DNA from: Eisenibacter elegans DSM 3317
Lineage (GTDB): Bacteria > Bacteroidota > Bacteroidia > Cytophagales > Microscillaceae
Direction: 5' to 3'
Assembly (NCBI RefSeq): GCF_000430505.1
Contig: NZ_AUMD01000012.1
Location: forward strand, 62,001 to 126,000
DNA length: 64,000 nt
Every line of letters starts with the position of its first letter. Position 1 is the stretch's first letter. This document shows positions 36,419 through 45,990 of this stretch, one piece after another. The translations under genes and the position numbers were made by a program. Below the pieces are notes generated by a model. That model worked only from the letters and a program-made list of their open reading frames with translations, was not told the origin of the DNA and searched no databases.

Positions 36419-38449
36419 CTATTGCTCCAATATTTTTACTTCTACCCTACGGTTGATAGCACGGGCTTCTTCCGAGCGCCCGGTATTGATAGGTTTCTTG
36501 CCTCCAAAGGCTTTATACTGGACACGAGATTCTTCAACGCCGGCATTACTGAGGTATTTGCGTACCGCAATGACACGTTTTTCGGAGAGTTTGAGCAACT
36601 CTTTTTTATCCCCAAAAGGCTCTGTATGGCCTTGTAGCTCAATGACCATCGTCGGGTTATCAAGCATAGTACGGCTGAGGCGGTCTAGCTCGGGGAAAGA
36701 CTCTTCCATCAGCTCATCTTTGGCTCGGACAAAGAAAATATTTTGCAGCCTGACTGTTTGGCCTTTCTGTACAGGCATCAGGTAAAAATCTTTGGTGATT
36801 TCGCTATAGTCGGCTGTCGTAGCCAGCGTGATGCTCTCATCTGCGGCAAAAAAGCCTTTGGCTTCGGCGCGGAGCGCATAATCATTCCCCATTTGTAAGA
36901 CTACCTGATATTCTCCACTGCTGCCCCTTGTGCTGGCGGTGCCGCTGAGGCTGTCATTTTTGGGAGTGGTTTGGTAGTTAATTTCTGCGTTGATGGGCTT
37001 CTTGGTAATGGCATCGTATACCACTCCTTTTACCAGTGCTACAGGCTTGGGCTTTTCTTTTTCTGAGAGCTTGATACGGAAGATGTCGCCGTCTCCGATG
37101 GCGTTATGATAAGAGGTAAAGTAGGCATATTCCCCCGATGCGGTCAGGTTGAAATAGGCATCCCAGTTGGGGGTATTGATGCTGGGACCGAGGTTTTCGG
37201 GCTCTGACCAACGCAGCCAGCTATCGTCCAAGCGACGGGTTACGAAAATATCATAAGAGCCGTAGCCACTCAGGCCGGCTGTAGCATAGTAGAGTGTGGT
37301 GTTGTCGGCTGCTAAGAAGGGGGAGGTCTCGCTATCTGCGGTATTGACTATTGGGCCGAGGTTTTTGGGGGTAGAAAACAAGTTTTCTCCCTTTTTGAAA
37401 GACACATAAAGGTCTTTGCCGCCAAAACTGTCATCGCGTTGGGCGGTCATCAACAGGATTTTGCCATCGGCAGAGAGGCAGAATTCTGAGTATCGGTTCT
37501 TGTTATAGTAGTTTTCTATCGTTACGGGTTGTGGGTTGCCCCATTGGCCATCGCGGCCAAGCGTAGTAATGGAAAGCCCCTTGGTCATAGTACCATCGGC
37601 ATTGTAGATGTTATTGAGCAGCATTTTGCTGCCGTCAGGCGTAATCGAAAACGAGGAGTTGTGGTGGTCGGTATTGATGGGAGGCCCTATGTTTTTGGCA
37701 GGGCCAAAGTTACCATCAGCTTGGCGCTCAGCATACCACACATCTTGGCGTTTTTCGTCGCCTATGTTGTCGGGGTGATTGTAGCGGGTAAAATAGAGTG
37801 TTTTGCCGTCAGGCGAAATGATGGGAGATACCTCTTGGTATTTAGAATTGATGTTGCTGCCTAGGTTTTCGGCCTTATCGTTGATGTGTAGCTCATCGGC
37901 TAGTTTTATGACAGCCTCTATCGGAGTATTGCTATTGGAGATGCCAATTGCATCTATCTGAGGAATATCATTGATTTTGAGGGGATTGAGCTGCAACTTG
38001 ATTGCTGCTACTTTATAATTGGTGGGTTGTATGTTGATTCGGAACATACGTCCACCGTGAAGGTTGGTGATATTGGTATTTTGATAAATGGCAGGGTATT
38101 CCTTCCCGCTTTCGTCATATAGGTAGATATGGGTAATGGCTCCGGGGTTGTGGTTTTCGGCAATGGCGATTTGTTGGATGACCATCGGCTTGTCAAAACC
38201 TACCTTGATAAACTCTCCGGCAGGGTTGGTAGCTGAGGCCGGAGACCAAGCACAGGGGCTTTTACCTGTTGCTGGAAGCTTGTTGGGTTTGCCTAGTGCT
38301 TGTGTGGCCTTGTATTGTTTGTTGCTGGCGTCGTCTGCATCTTGTAGCTCTGAAGATACTTCTATCACGCGGCTGGCCCATTGTACGGCCTCTTGGCCTT
38401 GAGCATTAAACCAAAGACCACACAAGAGTATGATGAGAAATCGAGTCAT
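36419..38449 (-). CDS. OmpA-family protein with PD40/WD40-like repeats
   Basis: A 676-residue envelope protein. ATG 38449 (MTRFLIILLCGLWFNAQGQ) opens a signal peptide; an ATG at 38473 would add eight residues. An N-terminal carbohydrate-binding-like region (about 25-190) is followed by PD40 propeller repeats (ISPDGKTLYFTRYNHPD, FSITPDGSKMLLNNIY, CLSADGKILLMTAQRDD, LAADNTTLYYATAG, LTASGEYAYFTSYHN; about 215-460), a CarboxypepD_reg-like segment (VKGVVYDAITKKPINAEI) and an OmpA domain (VIELQGHTEPFGDKKELLKL, RRVEVKILEQ). This architecture is widespread in Bacteroidota, including the T9SS component PorE; direct T9SS membership is not shown. Confidence 0.88.
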   Translation of the reverse strand: MTRFLIILLCGLWFNAQGQEAVQWASRVIEVSSELQDADDASNKQYKATQALGKPNKLPATGKSPCAWSPASATNPAGEFIKVGFDKPMVIQQIAIAENHNPGAITHIYLYDESGKEYPAIYQNTNITNLHGGRMFRINIQPTNYKVAAIKLQLNPLKINDIPQIDAIGISNSNTPIEAVIKLADELHINDKAENLGSNINSKYQEVSPIISPDGKTLYFTRYNHPDNIGDEKRQDVWYAERQADGNFGPAKNIGPPINTDHHNSSFSITPDGSKMLLNNIYNADGTMTKGLSITTLGRDGQWGNPQPVTIENYYNKNRYSEFCLSADGKILLMTAQRDDSFGGKDLYVSFKKGENLFSTPKNLGPIVNTADSETSPFLAADNTTLYYATAGLSGYGSYDIFVTRRLDDSWLRWSEPENLGPSINTPNWDAYFNLTASGEYAYFTSYHNAIGDGDIFRIKLSEKEKPKPVALVKGVVYDAITKKPINAEINYQTTPKNDSLSGTASTRGSSGEYQVVLQMGNDYALRAEAKGFFAADESITLATTADYSEITKDFYLMPVQKGQTVRLQNIFFVRAKDELMEESFPELDRLSRTMLDNPTMVIELQGHTEPFGDKKELLKLSEKRVIAVRKYLSNAGVEESRVQYKAFGGKKPINTGRSEEARAINRRVEVKILEQ

Positions 38450-38628
38450 GAGAAAGGTTTTTTGTATATCCATCAAAAACGTGCCCTATGTGTATGAAAG
38501 TATACAAAAGGCTTATTTTGGGCTAATTTACGTCATATAAAGAGATAAACTCAAAAAATATCCTTGTTTTTTGTTTGTTTATCAAACGCAAGTAACGATG
38601 TAAGGTTAGCATCCTTTAATATAATTCG

Positions 38629-38655
38629 CAAAAAAAGCGCCAAAAGGCGCTTTTA
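38629..38655 (-). terminator. Terminator of nrdB
   Basis: AAAAGCGCC and GGCGCTTTT form a tight stem with loop AAAA; on the - strand T7 follows. It lies 20 bases after the nrdB stop. Confidence 0.85.
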
Positions 38656-38675
38656 CAAAAGGCAGAAACAGTTGC

Positions 38676-39662
38676 CTAGAAATCTTCATCCAGTTTAAAG
38701 GTATGGTTATCGGCTGTATTGCTGTTTTTTACGCCGGCTTTTTGGTATTCAGCTACTTTTTTCTCAAAGAAGTTGGTTTTGCCTTTGAGCGAAATCATCT
38801 CCATAAAATCAAAGGGATTATCCACATTGTAGACCTTGTTACAGCCTAGCTCGCCCAGCAGACGGTCAGCTACAAATTCGATATACTGCGCCATCAGGTC
38901 GGCATTCATTCCGATGAGCTTTACGGGGAGGGCTTCGGTGATAAACTCTTTTTCGATGCTGACAGCCTCGGTGATGATGTCGGTGATTGTCTGCTTGGGA
39001 AGTTTATTCTTGATGTAGTTGTTGTACAACAAGCAGGCAAAATCACAGTGCAGTCCTTCGTCTCGCGAAATAAGCTCATTAGAAAAGCTCAAACCGGGCA
39101 TCAGGCCGCGTTTTTTGAGCCAGAAGATAGAGCAAAAGCTACCTGAGAAGAAAATGCCTTCTACTGCGGCAAAGGCAATCAGGCGCTCGGCAAAATGCTC
39201 GCTTTCTATCCAACGCAGCGCCCATTCGGCTTTTTTCTGAATACAGGGAATGGTTTCGATAGCCCGAAACATCTTGTCTTTCTCCGTAGGGTTTTTGATA
39301 TAAGTATCAATCAGCAAGGAGTATGTCTCCGAGTGGATATTTTCCATCATTACCTGAAACCCATAAAAACAGCGGGCTTCGGGGCTTTGTACTTCTTTCA
39401 TAAAATTGACAACGAGGTTTTCGTTGACAATCCCATCGCTGGCGGCAAAGAAGGCCAAGATGTGTGAAATGAAATAACGCTCGCCATCATTGAGGTTATC
39501 CCAGTCACGGAGGTCTTGGGAGAGGTCTATCTCTTCGGCTGTCCAAAAAGAGGCTTCCGCATTTTTGTACATTTCCCATATATCGTGTTGTTGGATAGGG
39601 AAAAGCACGAAACGGTTTTTATTTTCTGCCAAAAGCGGCTCAGGCAAAATATGAGTAGACAT
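38676..39662 (-). CDS. nrdB: Class I ribonucleotide reductase beta subunit
   Basis: A 328-residue diiron protein that generates the radical for ribonucleotide reduction. It has the ligand segments [37 protein letters not shown] (with the Tyr in the LIDTYI position used in eukaryotic-type R2), [14 protein letters not shown] and [13 protein letters not shown], and the C-terminal peptide FKLDEDF that docks in NrdA. It is more like the eukaryotic R2 group than E. coli NrdB. No nrdA is adjacent on either side, so the large subunit must be elsewhere. Start ATG 39662. Confidence 0.92.
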   Translation of the reverse strand: MSTHILPEPLLAENKNRFVLFPIQQHDIWEMYKNAEASFWTAEEIDLSQDLRDWDNLNDGERYFISHILAFFAASDGIVNENLVVNFMKEVQSPEARCFYGFQVMMENIHSETYSLLIDTYIKNPTEKDKMFRAIETIPCIQKKAEWALRWIESEHFAERLIAFAAVEGIFFSGSFCSIFWLKKRGLMPGLSFSNELISRDEGLHCDFACLLYNNYIKNKLPKQTITDIITEAVSIEKEFITEALPVKLIGMNADLMAQYIEFVADRLLGELGCNKVYNVDNPFDFMEMISLKGKTNFFEKKVAEYQKAGVKNSNTADNHTFKLDEDF

Positions 39663-40037
39663 AGGCTTAAGGGTTGGGGTGAGTGATAGGGGTATGGTAA
39701 CAAATAGGTATGCTAAGTGTTTGGTATGGTGATAAACTGCTTAGCTAAGTGTTGGTCGAAGTAAATTGTTTGCAAAAACGCTTTTATTTGCTCAAAAAAC
39801 GCTTTTTCCCGACCAATGAGCAGTACCTCAAGGCTAGAGCGCCTGCCCGCTGCGCTGACAAATTTGCTAAATATTTGTGCCAAAAACAACGACGTGTCTT
39901 TTTTTTGTGGGAGTATGTTGATAATCAACCTCAAAACTTGACGACCCATAATTATCTGGCAAAAATCGCGCTATCCAAACTTTGGCAGATGTTTTTGAGC
40001 CTTGCGGATATATACTAATGTTTGTACTTTTTTGAGA
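39663..40037. other. Intergenic region between rnr and nrdB
   Basis: A 375-base stretch holding the nrdB promoter region. A 78-codon minus-strand frame (39713-39949) and an 89-codon plus-strand frame are present but look like chance ORFs. No clear NrdR box pair or TAnnTTTG promoter was found. Confidence 0.35.
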
Positions 40038-40070
40038 ATAAAAAAAGACCTTGGAAACTCCAAGGCCTCT
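40038..40070 (-). terminator. Terminator of rnr
   Basis: CCTTGG pairs with CCAAGG around AAACT; on the - strand the stem is followed by T7. It lies about 30 bases after the rnr stop. Confidence 0.8.
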
Positions 40071-40101
40071 ATTGTTTGTGTAGGCGGTTAGGATATTGGT
40101 T

Positions 40102-42339
40102 TTAGGCTACCAGCTCTAGGTCTATAGTACGTTTGGAGAGGTTGGCGTCAAGCACTGTTACTTTTACTACATCTCCAAAGGCGATGATACGCTTTGTGCG
40201 ACGGCCTATGATGCGGTAATTATCTGCATCAAGCTCATAAAAATCATCATCAATGTCTGACATGCGCACCATTCCTTCGCATTTATTCTCAATCATTTCT
40301 ACATAAATCCCCCACTCGGTTACGCCCGTTACCACGCCTTCGTACACCTTCCGTTCGGCGGCCTGCATATACTCTACTTGTTTGTACTTGATAGAGGCGC
40401 GCTCTGCGTCGGCAGCGCGTTTTTCCATATCGGAGGCGTGCATACAGCGCATTTCGAGTTCTTCGGCCTCTACGGCTGCGCCTTTGCGCAGGTAATGGTG
40501 TAGCAGGCGGTGTACCAACATATCGGGGTATCGACGGATAGGCGAGGTAAAGTGCGTGTAGTGTGAGAATGCCAGACCAAAATGCGAAGTAGAGAGGGTT
40601 GTATATTTGGCCTTGGCCATCGTGCGGATGGCGAGGTATTGCAACACATCTTGTTGTGGTTTGCCCTGAACACCCTCAGAGAGTTTGTTGAGCGAAGCCG
40701 CTAGGGCACTACCTTGGGTTTTGATTTCATACCCAAACTTTTTGGCAAAGCCCACAAAATTTTGGAGCTTCTCTTGATCGGGGGCGTCGTGAGTACGATA
40801 CACCATCGGCAGGGGCTTGCGTTTGTTGATATTGCTCACAAACATCGCCACCCGTTTGTTGGCCAATAGCATAAATTCTTCTACCAAGCGGTGTGCGTCT
40901 TTGCGTTCTTTGATATAAATACCAATGGGCTTGCTGTTTTCGTCAAGGCGAAACTTGACCTCGGTCGTCTCAAAGTTGATAGCACCATTGGCGAAGCGCT
41001 GCTTGGTCATTTGTTTGGCCAAAGCATTGAGTGTTTTGAGAGCCTTCGTCATCTCGTCGGTATCGCTTCCTTCTATGGCTTCTTGTGCTTCTTCGTAGGC
41101 ATAGCGACGGTCGGAGTGGATGATGGTTTTGCCAAACCACTCTTGCACTATTTGGGCTTCGGGAGTCATCTCAAAGACTGCCGAGAACGTTAGTTTGTCT
41201 TCGTTGGGGCGCAGCGAACACAGGCCGTTGGAGAGGCGCTCGGGCAACATCGGCACCACCCTATCTACCAAATATACAGAGGTAGCACGGCGGTAGGCCT
41301 CTTTGTCTAGCCCTGAGCCATCTTGTACATAGTGGGTTACGTCAGCAATATGTACCCCGATTTCGTAGTTACCATTGTCTAGAATTTGAAAAGAAATGGC
41401 ATCATCAAAATCTTTGGCATCGTGTGGGTCTATGGTGAAGGTCATTATCTTGCGCAAATCGCGGCGCTTGCGAATTTCGGCCTTCGAGATAGCCTCCGGA
41501 ATCATCTCAGCCTCCTGCAATACTTCAGGGGGGAAGCGCAGGGGTAGGTCAAACTCGGCCAAGATGGCATGCATCTCGGTATTGTTTTCTCCAGCCTTGC
41601 CCAATACTTCTATTACTTCGCCGCTGGCGTTGGCCTTGGGGGTGGGCCAGTCTACGATACGTACCACTACTTTGTCGCCGTTTTTGGCTCCGTGGATACG
41701 GTGTTTGGGTATAAAGATATCGGCGTGGATGCGGCGGTGGTCTGGGATGACAAAGGCATATTTGGCCGATACTTCTATCGTACCGACAAGCTCTTGCCGA
41801 CCGCGCTCGATGATGTCTACTACTTCACCTTCTAGGCCTTTGCCTTTGGGGCTGTTGGGGAATACCTGTACATCTACGATGTCGTCGTGTAGGGCATAAT
41901 GCAATGCATCGGCATCTACCCAAATATCCTCGTCGCTTTGATCACTGATTACATAGGCAAACCTTGGGTTGACAAAATCTACCCGCCCGCGTACTATAGG
42001 CAGCGGTTTTTGTTTGGACTTGAACTTGCCGTCGGCAGTTTTGATAATCTCGCGCTGTTGTGCCAAGCTTTGCAATGCTTCGGCAGCTTGCTGTTTTTCG
42101 TTGGGAGTTTGTACTTGTAAGCGCTTAAAAATCTGCTTGATAGAGTAAGATTGTTTGCCACCGGTAGAAAACACATCGAGTACACGTTTGGCCAAAGACT
42201 TCTTGGCCACAAGGGGTTTTTCAGGATAGTTATTGTTGGCTCTAACTGTCTTCTTGTTGCGAGGGGTAGAGGATTTTTGACGCGGCGATTTGGGTTTCTT
42301 TGTGTCAGCTTTAGGATTTTTGTTCATTCGTTTTTTCAT
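40102..42339 (-). CDS. rnr: Ribonuclease R (VacB/RNase II family)
   Basis: A 745-residue 3'-5' exoribonuclease that degrades structured RNA. Start is ATG 42339 (MKKRMNKNPK); two extra codons upstream begin with TTG. The N-terminal 40 residues are strongly basic. Cold-shock/OB domains follow (PIVRGRVDFVNPRFAYV, YAFVIPDHRRIHADIFIPK), then the RNB catalytic domain with TIDPHDAKDFDDAISF (acidic metal ligands, about 290-305), YRATSVYLVDRVVPMLPE and HYTHFTSPIRRYPDMLVHRL, and a C-terminal S1 domain (RKVYEGVVTGVTEWGIYVEM). Length is normal. Confidence 0.95.
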   Translation of the reverse strand: MKKRMNKNPKADTKKPKSPRQKSSTPRNKKTVRANNNYPEKPLVAKKSLAKRVLDVFSTGGKQSYSIKQIFKRLQVQTPNEKQQAAEALQSLAQQREIIKTADGKFKSKQKPLPIVRGRVDFVNPRFAYVISDQSDEDIWVDADALHYALHDDIVDVQVFPNSPKGKGLEGEVVDIIERGRQELVGTIEVSAKYAFVIPDHRRIHADIFIPKHRIHGAKNGDKVVVRIVDWPTPKANASGEVIEVLGKAGENNTEMHAILAEFDLPLRFPPEVLQEAEMIPEAISKAEIRKRRDLRKIMTFTIDPHDAKDFDDAISFQILDNGNYEIGVHIADVTHYVQDGSGLDKEAYRRATSVYLVDRVVPMLPERLSNGLCSLRPNEDKLTFSAVFEMTPEAQIVQEWFGKTIIHSDRRYAYEEAQEAIEGSDTDEMTKALKTLNALAKQMTKQRFANGAINFETTEVKFRLDENSKPIGIYIKERKDAHRLVEEFMLLANKRVAMFVSNINKRKPLPMVYRTHDAPDQEKLQNFVGFAKKFGYEIKTQGSALAASLNKLSEGVQGKPQQDVLQYLAIRTMAKAKYTTLSTSHFGLAFSHYTHFTSPIRRYPDMLVHRLLHHYLRKGAAVEAEELEMRCMHASDMEKRAADAERASIKYKQVEYMQAAERKVYEGVVTGVTEWGIYVEMIENKCEGMVRMSDIDDDFYELDADNYRIIGRRTKRIIAFGDVVKVTVLDANLSKRTIDLELVA

Positions 42340-42357
42340 ATTCAATCAATATTAGGT

Positions 42358-42443
42358 GTCAGGCACTCACAAGGGGCTTGTGGTATTCGTGCGCGCTTCT
42401 GGTCATCAAGCCCCCAAGGGGAGTGTTATGTTGAGCGCCTGAC
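42358..42443. ncRNA. Nested intergenic stem structure between rnr and ABC genes
   Basis: Three nested perfect stems occupy most of a 117-base gap: GTCAGGC/GCCTGAC (42358-42364, 42437-42443), CACTC/GAGTG (42364-42368, 42421-42425) and GGGGCTTG/CAAGCCCC (42373-42380, 42407-42414). No T-run follows on either strand. It lies between the ABC stop and the rnr start on the same strand. It could be an mRNA leader element, a processing site or a structured small RNA. Confidence 0.45.
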
Positions 42444-42456
42444 TATGAGCGGGTGA

Positions 42457-44376
42457 TTAGGCTATGCCCAGTTTTTTTTTCCGTTGCTCATAACGGTTGC
42501 CAATGGCTTGGTAGATTTGCTCTAGTGTGCCTTTGGGGATAGCACTGATTAGTTTTTGGGTATATTCCGTTTGTGGGTTTTCATAAATCTGCTCAGAGAA
42601 GCCCATCTCTTCTATCCGGCCTTGGTTCATGACAATCATTCGGTCGGCCATAAACTTGACCACAGAGAGGTCGTGTGAGATGAAGATATAGGTCAAGCCA
42701 AACTCTTCTTTGAGGTCGTTGAGCAGGTTGAGTACTTGGGCCTGTACCGATACGTCGAGCGCCGACACAGACTCGTCAGCGATGATGAACTTGGGTTGTA
42801 GACCCAAGGTACGCGCAATACAGACGCGTTGGCGTTGCCCTCCCGAGAACTCATGTGGGTAGCGGTTGAAGTGTTCGGGCTTCAGCCCTACTTTTTCGAG
42901 CAGATACATGACTTTTTCGCGGCGCTGCTGGTCGTTGTCCAAGATGCCATGTATACGCATCGGTTCCAGAATAGCCCGCCCTACCGTCAGGCGTGGGTTG
43001 AGCGAAGAGTAAGGGTCTTGGAAGATAATCTGCATGCTTTCGCGCAAGGCTCGCATGTCGTTCTTGTTGTAGTCATTGATGCGTTTGCCCTCAAAGATAA
43101 TATCACCAGAGCTAGGCTCTACCAAGCGCAAGATAGTACGTCCGAGGGTTGTTTTGCCACAACCTGATTCGCCTACCAGCCCAACAGTTTCGCCCGGGTA
43201 TACCACAAAGCTCACATCATCTACAGCTTTGATAGGGTCTCTTTTGGTGCCAAAAAGCCCTTTTCGCTGGTAATAATACTTACTCAGATTACGTACTTCG
43301 AGCAAGGGGGCTTGTTGAGCCAAGGCTTCATTACGTTCTTCTATCTCAAAATCGTGGATTACGTTTTCCAGAATCATATCGCCCATACCGTGAACGATAT
43401 TATCCTTCTCCGAGATTTCGCCCGATTCGTTAATCTGTATAAAGTCAGCCACCACAGGCAGCTGCCGCAGCTTGAAGTCAAGGCGAGGCCTACAGCTCAA
43501 TAACCCCTTGGTGTAGGGGTGCGTTGGGCTATCAAAGATATTCATGACTTCGTCTTGCTCCATCACATTCCCCTGATACATCACCATCACACGGTCTGCG
43601 ACTTCAGCGATTACGCCCAAGTCGTGTGTAATGAACATCAGGGCTGCATCTTGTTCGTGGCGCAAGATTTCCATCAGCTCTAAGATGGTTTTCTGTACCG
43701 TTACATCCAAGGCTGTTGTAGGCTCATCGGCAATCAGCAGCGAGGGGTGGGCGCAGAGTGCCATGGCAATCATCACCCGTTGTTTTTGCCCACCCGAGAT
43801 TTCGTGTGGGTAGGAGTGGAATATCTTTCCAGGGGTAACGCGCCCGTCGTCGCTGGTCAGGCGTACTAGCTTGAACAGGTCTAGGGTGCGCTGTTTGGCT
43901 TCTTTTTTCGAGATAACATAGTCTTTGGGGAGGCCTTCTTTGTGGGCGATATCCTTTTGGTGTAGCAAGATAGCCTCCATCACTTGGTCGCCACAGGTAT
44001 AGACCGGGTTGAGCGAGCTCATAGGATCTTGGAATATCATCGCGATATCGCCTCCTCTGATTTCGCGCATGGCCTTCTCGTCCAAATGCAGCAAATCAAT
44101 CTCACCAAAGCGGCTAGAATGAAAGATGACTTCTCCCGAAACTTTGGCCGAGCTGTCCAAAAGCCCCATAATAGCCAAAGAGGTAACCGACTTGCCAGAG
44201 CCTGATTCTCCTACAATACCGAGGGCTTCGCTACGGTGGAGCTTAAAGCTGACATTTTCGACTGCTTGGGTCTTTTTGCCGTTTTTTTCAAAAACTATTT
44301 CTAGGTTACGAACTTCTAAGATAGGCTCGGTATAGAGATTCTCAATGCTATTTTTTCTGAAGACGTTTTCTTTCAT
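42457..44376 (-). CDS. Double-ATPase ABC transporter protein, peptide/nickel type
   Basis: A 639-residue fusion of two oligopeptide-type ATPases (DppD-DppF order; GsiA-like). NBD 1 (about 20-290) has Walker [19 protein letters not shown], signature ISGGQKQRV and Walker [16 protein letters not shown] 2 (about 355-620) has [28 protein letters not shown] and [12 protein letters not shown]. Both are intact. It powers import or export of peptides or related compounds at the inner membrane. No permease or binding protein is adjacent, so its partners lie elsewhere and substrate is unassigned. Confidence 0.9.
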   Translation of the reverse strand: MKENVFRKNSIENLYTEPILEVRNLEIVFEKNGKKTQAVENVSFKLHRSEALGIVGESGSGKSVTSLAIMGLLDSSAKVSGEVIFHSSRFGEIDLLHLDEKAMREIRGGDIAMIFQDPMSSLNPVYTCGDQVMEAILLHQKDIAHKEGLPKDYVISKKEAKQRTLDLFKLVRLTSDDGRVTPGKIFHSYPHEISGGQKQRVMIAMALCAHPSLLIADEPTTALDVTVQKTILELMEILRHEQDAALMFITHDLGVIAEVADRVMVMYQGNVMEQDEVMNIFDSPTHPYTKGLLSCRPRLDFKLRQLPVVADFIQINESGEISEKDNIVHGMGDMILENVIHDFEIEERNEALAQQAPLLEVRNLSKYYYQRKGLFGTKRDPIKAVDDVSFVVYPGETVGLVGESGCGKTTLGRTILRLVEPSSGDIIFEGKRINDYNKNDMRALRESMQIIFQDPYSSLNPRLTVGRAILEPMRIHGILDNDQQRREKVMYLLEKVGLKPEHFNRYPHEFSGGQRQRVCIARTLGLQPKFIIADESVSALDVSVQAQVLNLLNDLKEEFGLTYIFISHDLSVVKFMADRMIVMNQGRIEEMGFSEQIYENPQTEYTQKLISAIPKGTLEQIYQAIGNRYEQRKKKLGIA

Positions 44377-44528
44377 AAACGCGATGGGATTTGAGGTAAA
44401 TCAAACCAATAGGTTAGGTTGATTGTGTGAGGGGGTGGTTGGGCGTATGGTTAGGCCAAAACCGCTCAAAAATCACCTCAATATACAGCAATTATTTATC
44501 CAAAAAAACAGCGGGGTAGGGATTGCAC

Positions 44529-44939
44529 TTATTTTTCTGCCAAAATTCCTAGGCTCTTCATCAGCGGTAAGGGCTTGAGATGAGCGACTTGGATACTGTC
44601 GGGGTAGAAGATAAATCGCTGGTCGTAGAGTTTGTCCTCGATATAATAGCTTAACCAATATTGGTTTTGCAAATGAAATACAGAGGGCTGTATTCGTTCG
44701 ATGGCGGTAGCGCTGTAGGCAGCTACTTCGGCAAAGTGATGCCTTAGGGTAGAGGTGGTTTGTTGGTCTTGGGTGTCGGGGCTGAGACCATAGCCCGAAG
44801 CTGCTACAAAAGTGTGGGTGAGTGTGGTAGCGCTGTTATTAATCAAATACACCAGCCACTCTTCTTCGGTTTGGATTTCAGAACGTACAACAGCGATGTA
44901 TACATCAGTTACCGCAGGAAAATCAATATCTTTTTTCAT
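44529..44939 (-). CDS. Conserved small Bacteroidota protein of unknown function
   Basis: A 136-residue soluble protein starting at ATG 44939 (MKKDIDFPAVTDVYIAVVRS). The core reads EEWLVYLINNSATTL, FVAASGYG and, after a helical stretch, ERIQPSVFHLQNQYWLSYYI, then YPDSIQVAHLKPLPLM near the end. The N-terminal KKDIDFPAV..VAVV and YLINN segments recur in a Bacteroidota family usually called hypothetical and sometimes misnamed as a tRNA-synthetase subunit. No catalytic motif is seen. It stands alone before repeat copy D. Confidence 0.65.
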   Translation of the reverse strand: MKKDIDFPAVTDVYIAVVRSEIQTEEEWLVYLINNSATTLTHTFVAASGYGLSPDTQDQQTTSTLRHHFAEVAAYSATAIERIQPSVFHLQNQYWLSYYIEDKLYDQRFIFYPDSIQVAHLKPLPLMKSLGILAEK

Positions 44940-45062
44940 AAACAAAAAGCAAGAGGTAAATAGTTCGGATAGATGATTAAAGCATCAGATATTTGGGGAA
45001 AGTCAGGATGAGTATTGGGCAAAATATACTAAAATCCACTTGATATGAGGATTCATAGGGTT

Positions 45063-45127
45063 TTGATACCTGAATCTTAGTGGTCTTCAGTGTACCCATT
45101 CCCCCAAATCAATTTGCATGGGGGGAA
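45063..45127 (-). repeat. Dispersed intergenic repeat, copy D (diverged)
   Basis: TTGATACCTGAATCTTAG at one end and CCCCCAAATCAATTTGCATG plus GGGG at the other fit the ends of copy B in the same orientation; the middle is diverged. It lies downstream of kdsB. Confidence 0.5.
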
Positions 45128-45150
45128 TAACCGTTGTTGGGCAGGGTAGG

Positions 45151-45903
45151 TTATTGGGGGTTTGTAGCGAGATGTTGCCGCACTTTCTCCAAGTCCTCGG
45201 GAGTATCTACAGACACGGTGTCGATATGACTAAAGGCTATTTTGATGCGGTAGTGTGCCAGCCAACGCAACTGTTCGAGGCTTTCGGCCTGCTCCAAGGG
45301 GTCTGGAGGGAGTTGGGCGATATTGGCCAATATCTCTGTACGAAAGCCATAAATACCCAAGTGTTTGTAGAAGTCAAAAGTTTGCGCCCATGTTGTTTTG
45401 GGGACTTGGTGTAGGTAGGGTAGCGGGCTGCGGCTGAATAAAATCGCTTCGTGTTGGGCGTTGAAAATCACCTTGGCCTCTTTCTCATCGAAAATTTGGT
45501 CATTGACATCAATTTTTTTGACCAAGGTGCCAATTTGGGTGTCGGGCTGTGCAAATAAGGCTGCTACAGCATCAATCTGTGAAGGGTCAATAAAAGGCTC
45601 ATCTCCTTGGATATTGATACAGACTTCAAAACCTGCGCCTATTTGTTGGGCTACCTCTGCGCAGCGGTCTGTGCCATTCTGATGCTTAGGGTCGGTCATG
45701 GCGGCTTCCCCTCCAAAAGCCAATACGTGTTCGTAGATGCGGGCATCATCTGTAGCCACAACCACGCGGTCTACTTGTTGCGCCTTGCGTACCTGTTCAT
45801 AAACCCGCTGTAGCATACTTTTTCCGCCTAAGTCTATTAGGGCTTTACCAGGAAGACGGGTAGAGTTGTAACGTGCTGGAATGATTCCAAGGATTTTTGT
45901 CAT
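45151..45903 (-). CDS. kdsB: 3-deoxy-manno-octulosonate cytidylyltransferase
   Basis: A 250-residue cytosolic enzyme that forms CMP-Kdo for lipopolysaccharide core synthesis. The start at ATG 45903 (MTKILGIIPARYNSTRLPGK) is correct; a longer frame reads 25 residues of repeat sequence upstream. Signatures are IPARYNSTRLPGKAL, VVVATDDARIYEHV, QNGTDRCAEVAQQ and NIQGDEPFIDPSQID, and the tail DTVSVDTPEDLEKV. It presumes an outer membrane with Kdo. Confidence 0.94.
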   Translation of the reverse strand: MTKILGIIPARYNSTRLPGKALIDLGGKSMLQRVYEQVRKAQQVDRVVVATDDARIYEHVLAFGGEAAMTDPKHQNGTDRCAEVAQQIGAGFEVCINIQGDEPFIDPSQIDAVAALFAQPDTQIGTLVKKIDVNDQIFDEKEAKVIFNAQHEAILFSRSPLPYLHQVPKTTWAQTFDFYKHLGIYGFRTEILANIAQLPPDPLEQAESLEQLRWLAHYRIKIAFSHIDTVSVDTPEDLEKVRQHLATNPQ

Positions 45904-45990
45904 TGAATTTACGATTTGGGATTTACGATTTATGATTTGAGGGTTACGGTCTATCACTCGCCACTCTAAAATCGTCAATCAAACTGGCCT
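45904..45990. repeat. ACGATT/AATCGT inverted-unit repeat between kdsB and TPR gene
   Basis: Units ATTTACGATTTGGGATTTAC, GATTTATGATTTGAGGG and AAAATCGTCAATCAAACTGG. They share TTTACGATTTGGGATT and ATCGTCAAT with 19868-19976. The right end supplies the last codons of the TPR gene. Confidence 0.55.

Noticed and set aside
36419-38449. Type IX secretion gene PorE
   Set aside because: The PD40-OmpA layout is shared by many Bacteroidota envelope proteins and no other por/gld gene is in the window.
39713-39949. 78-codon minus-strand ORF between rnr and nrdB
   Set aside because: No family, no export signal, no neighbour logic, and an equally long ORF overlaps on the other strand.
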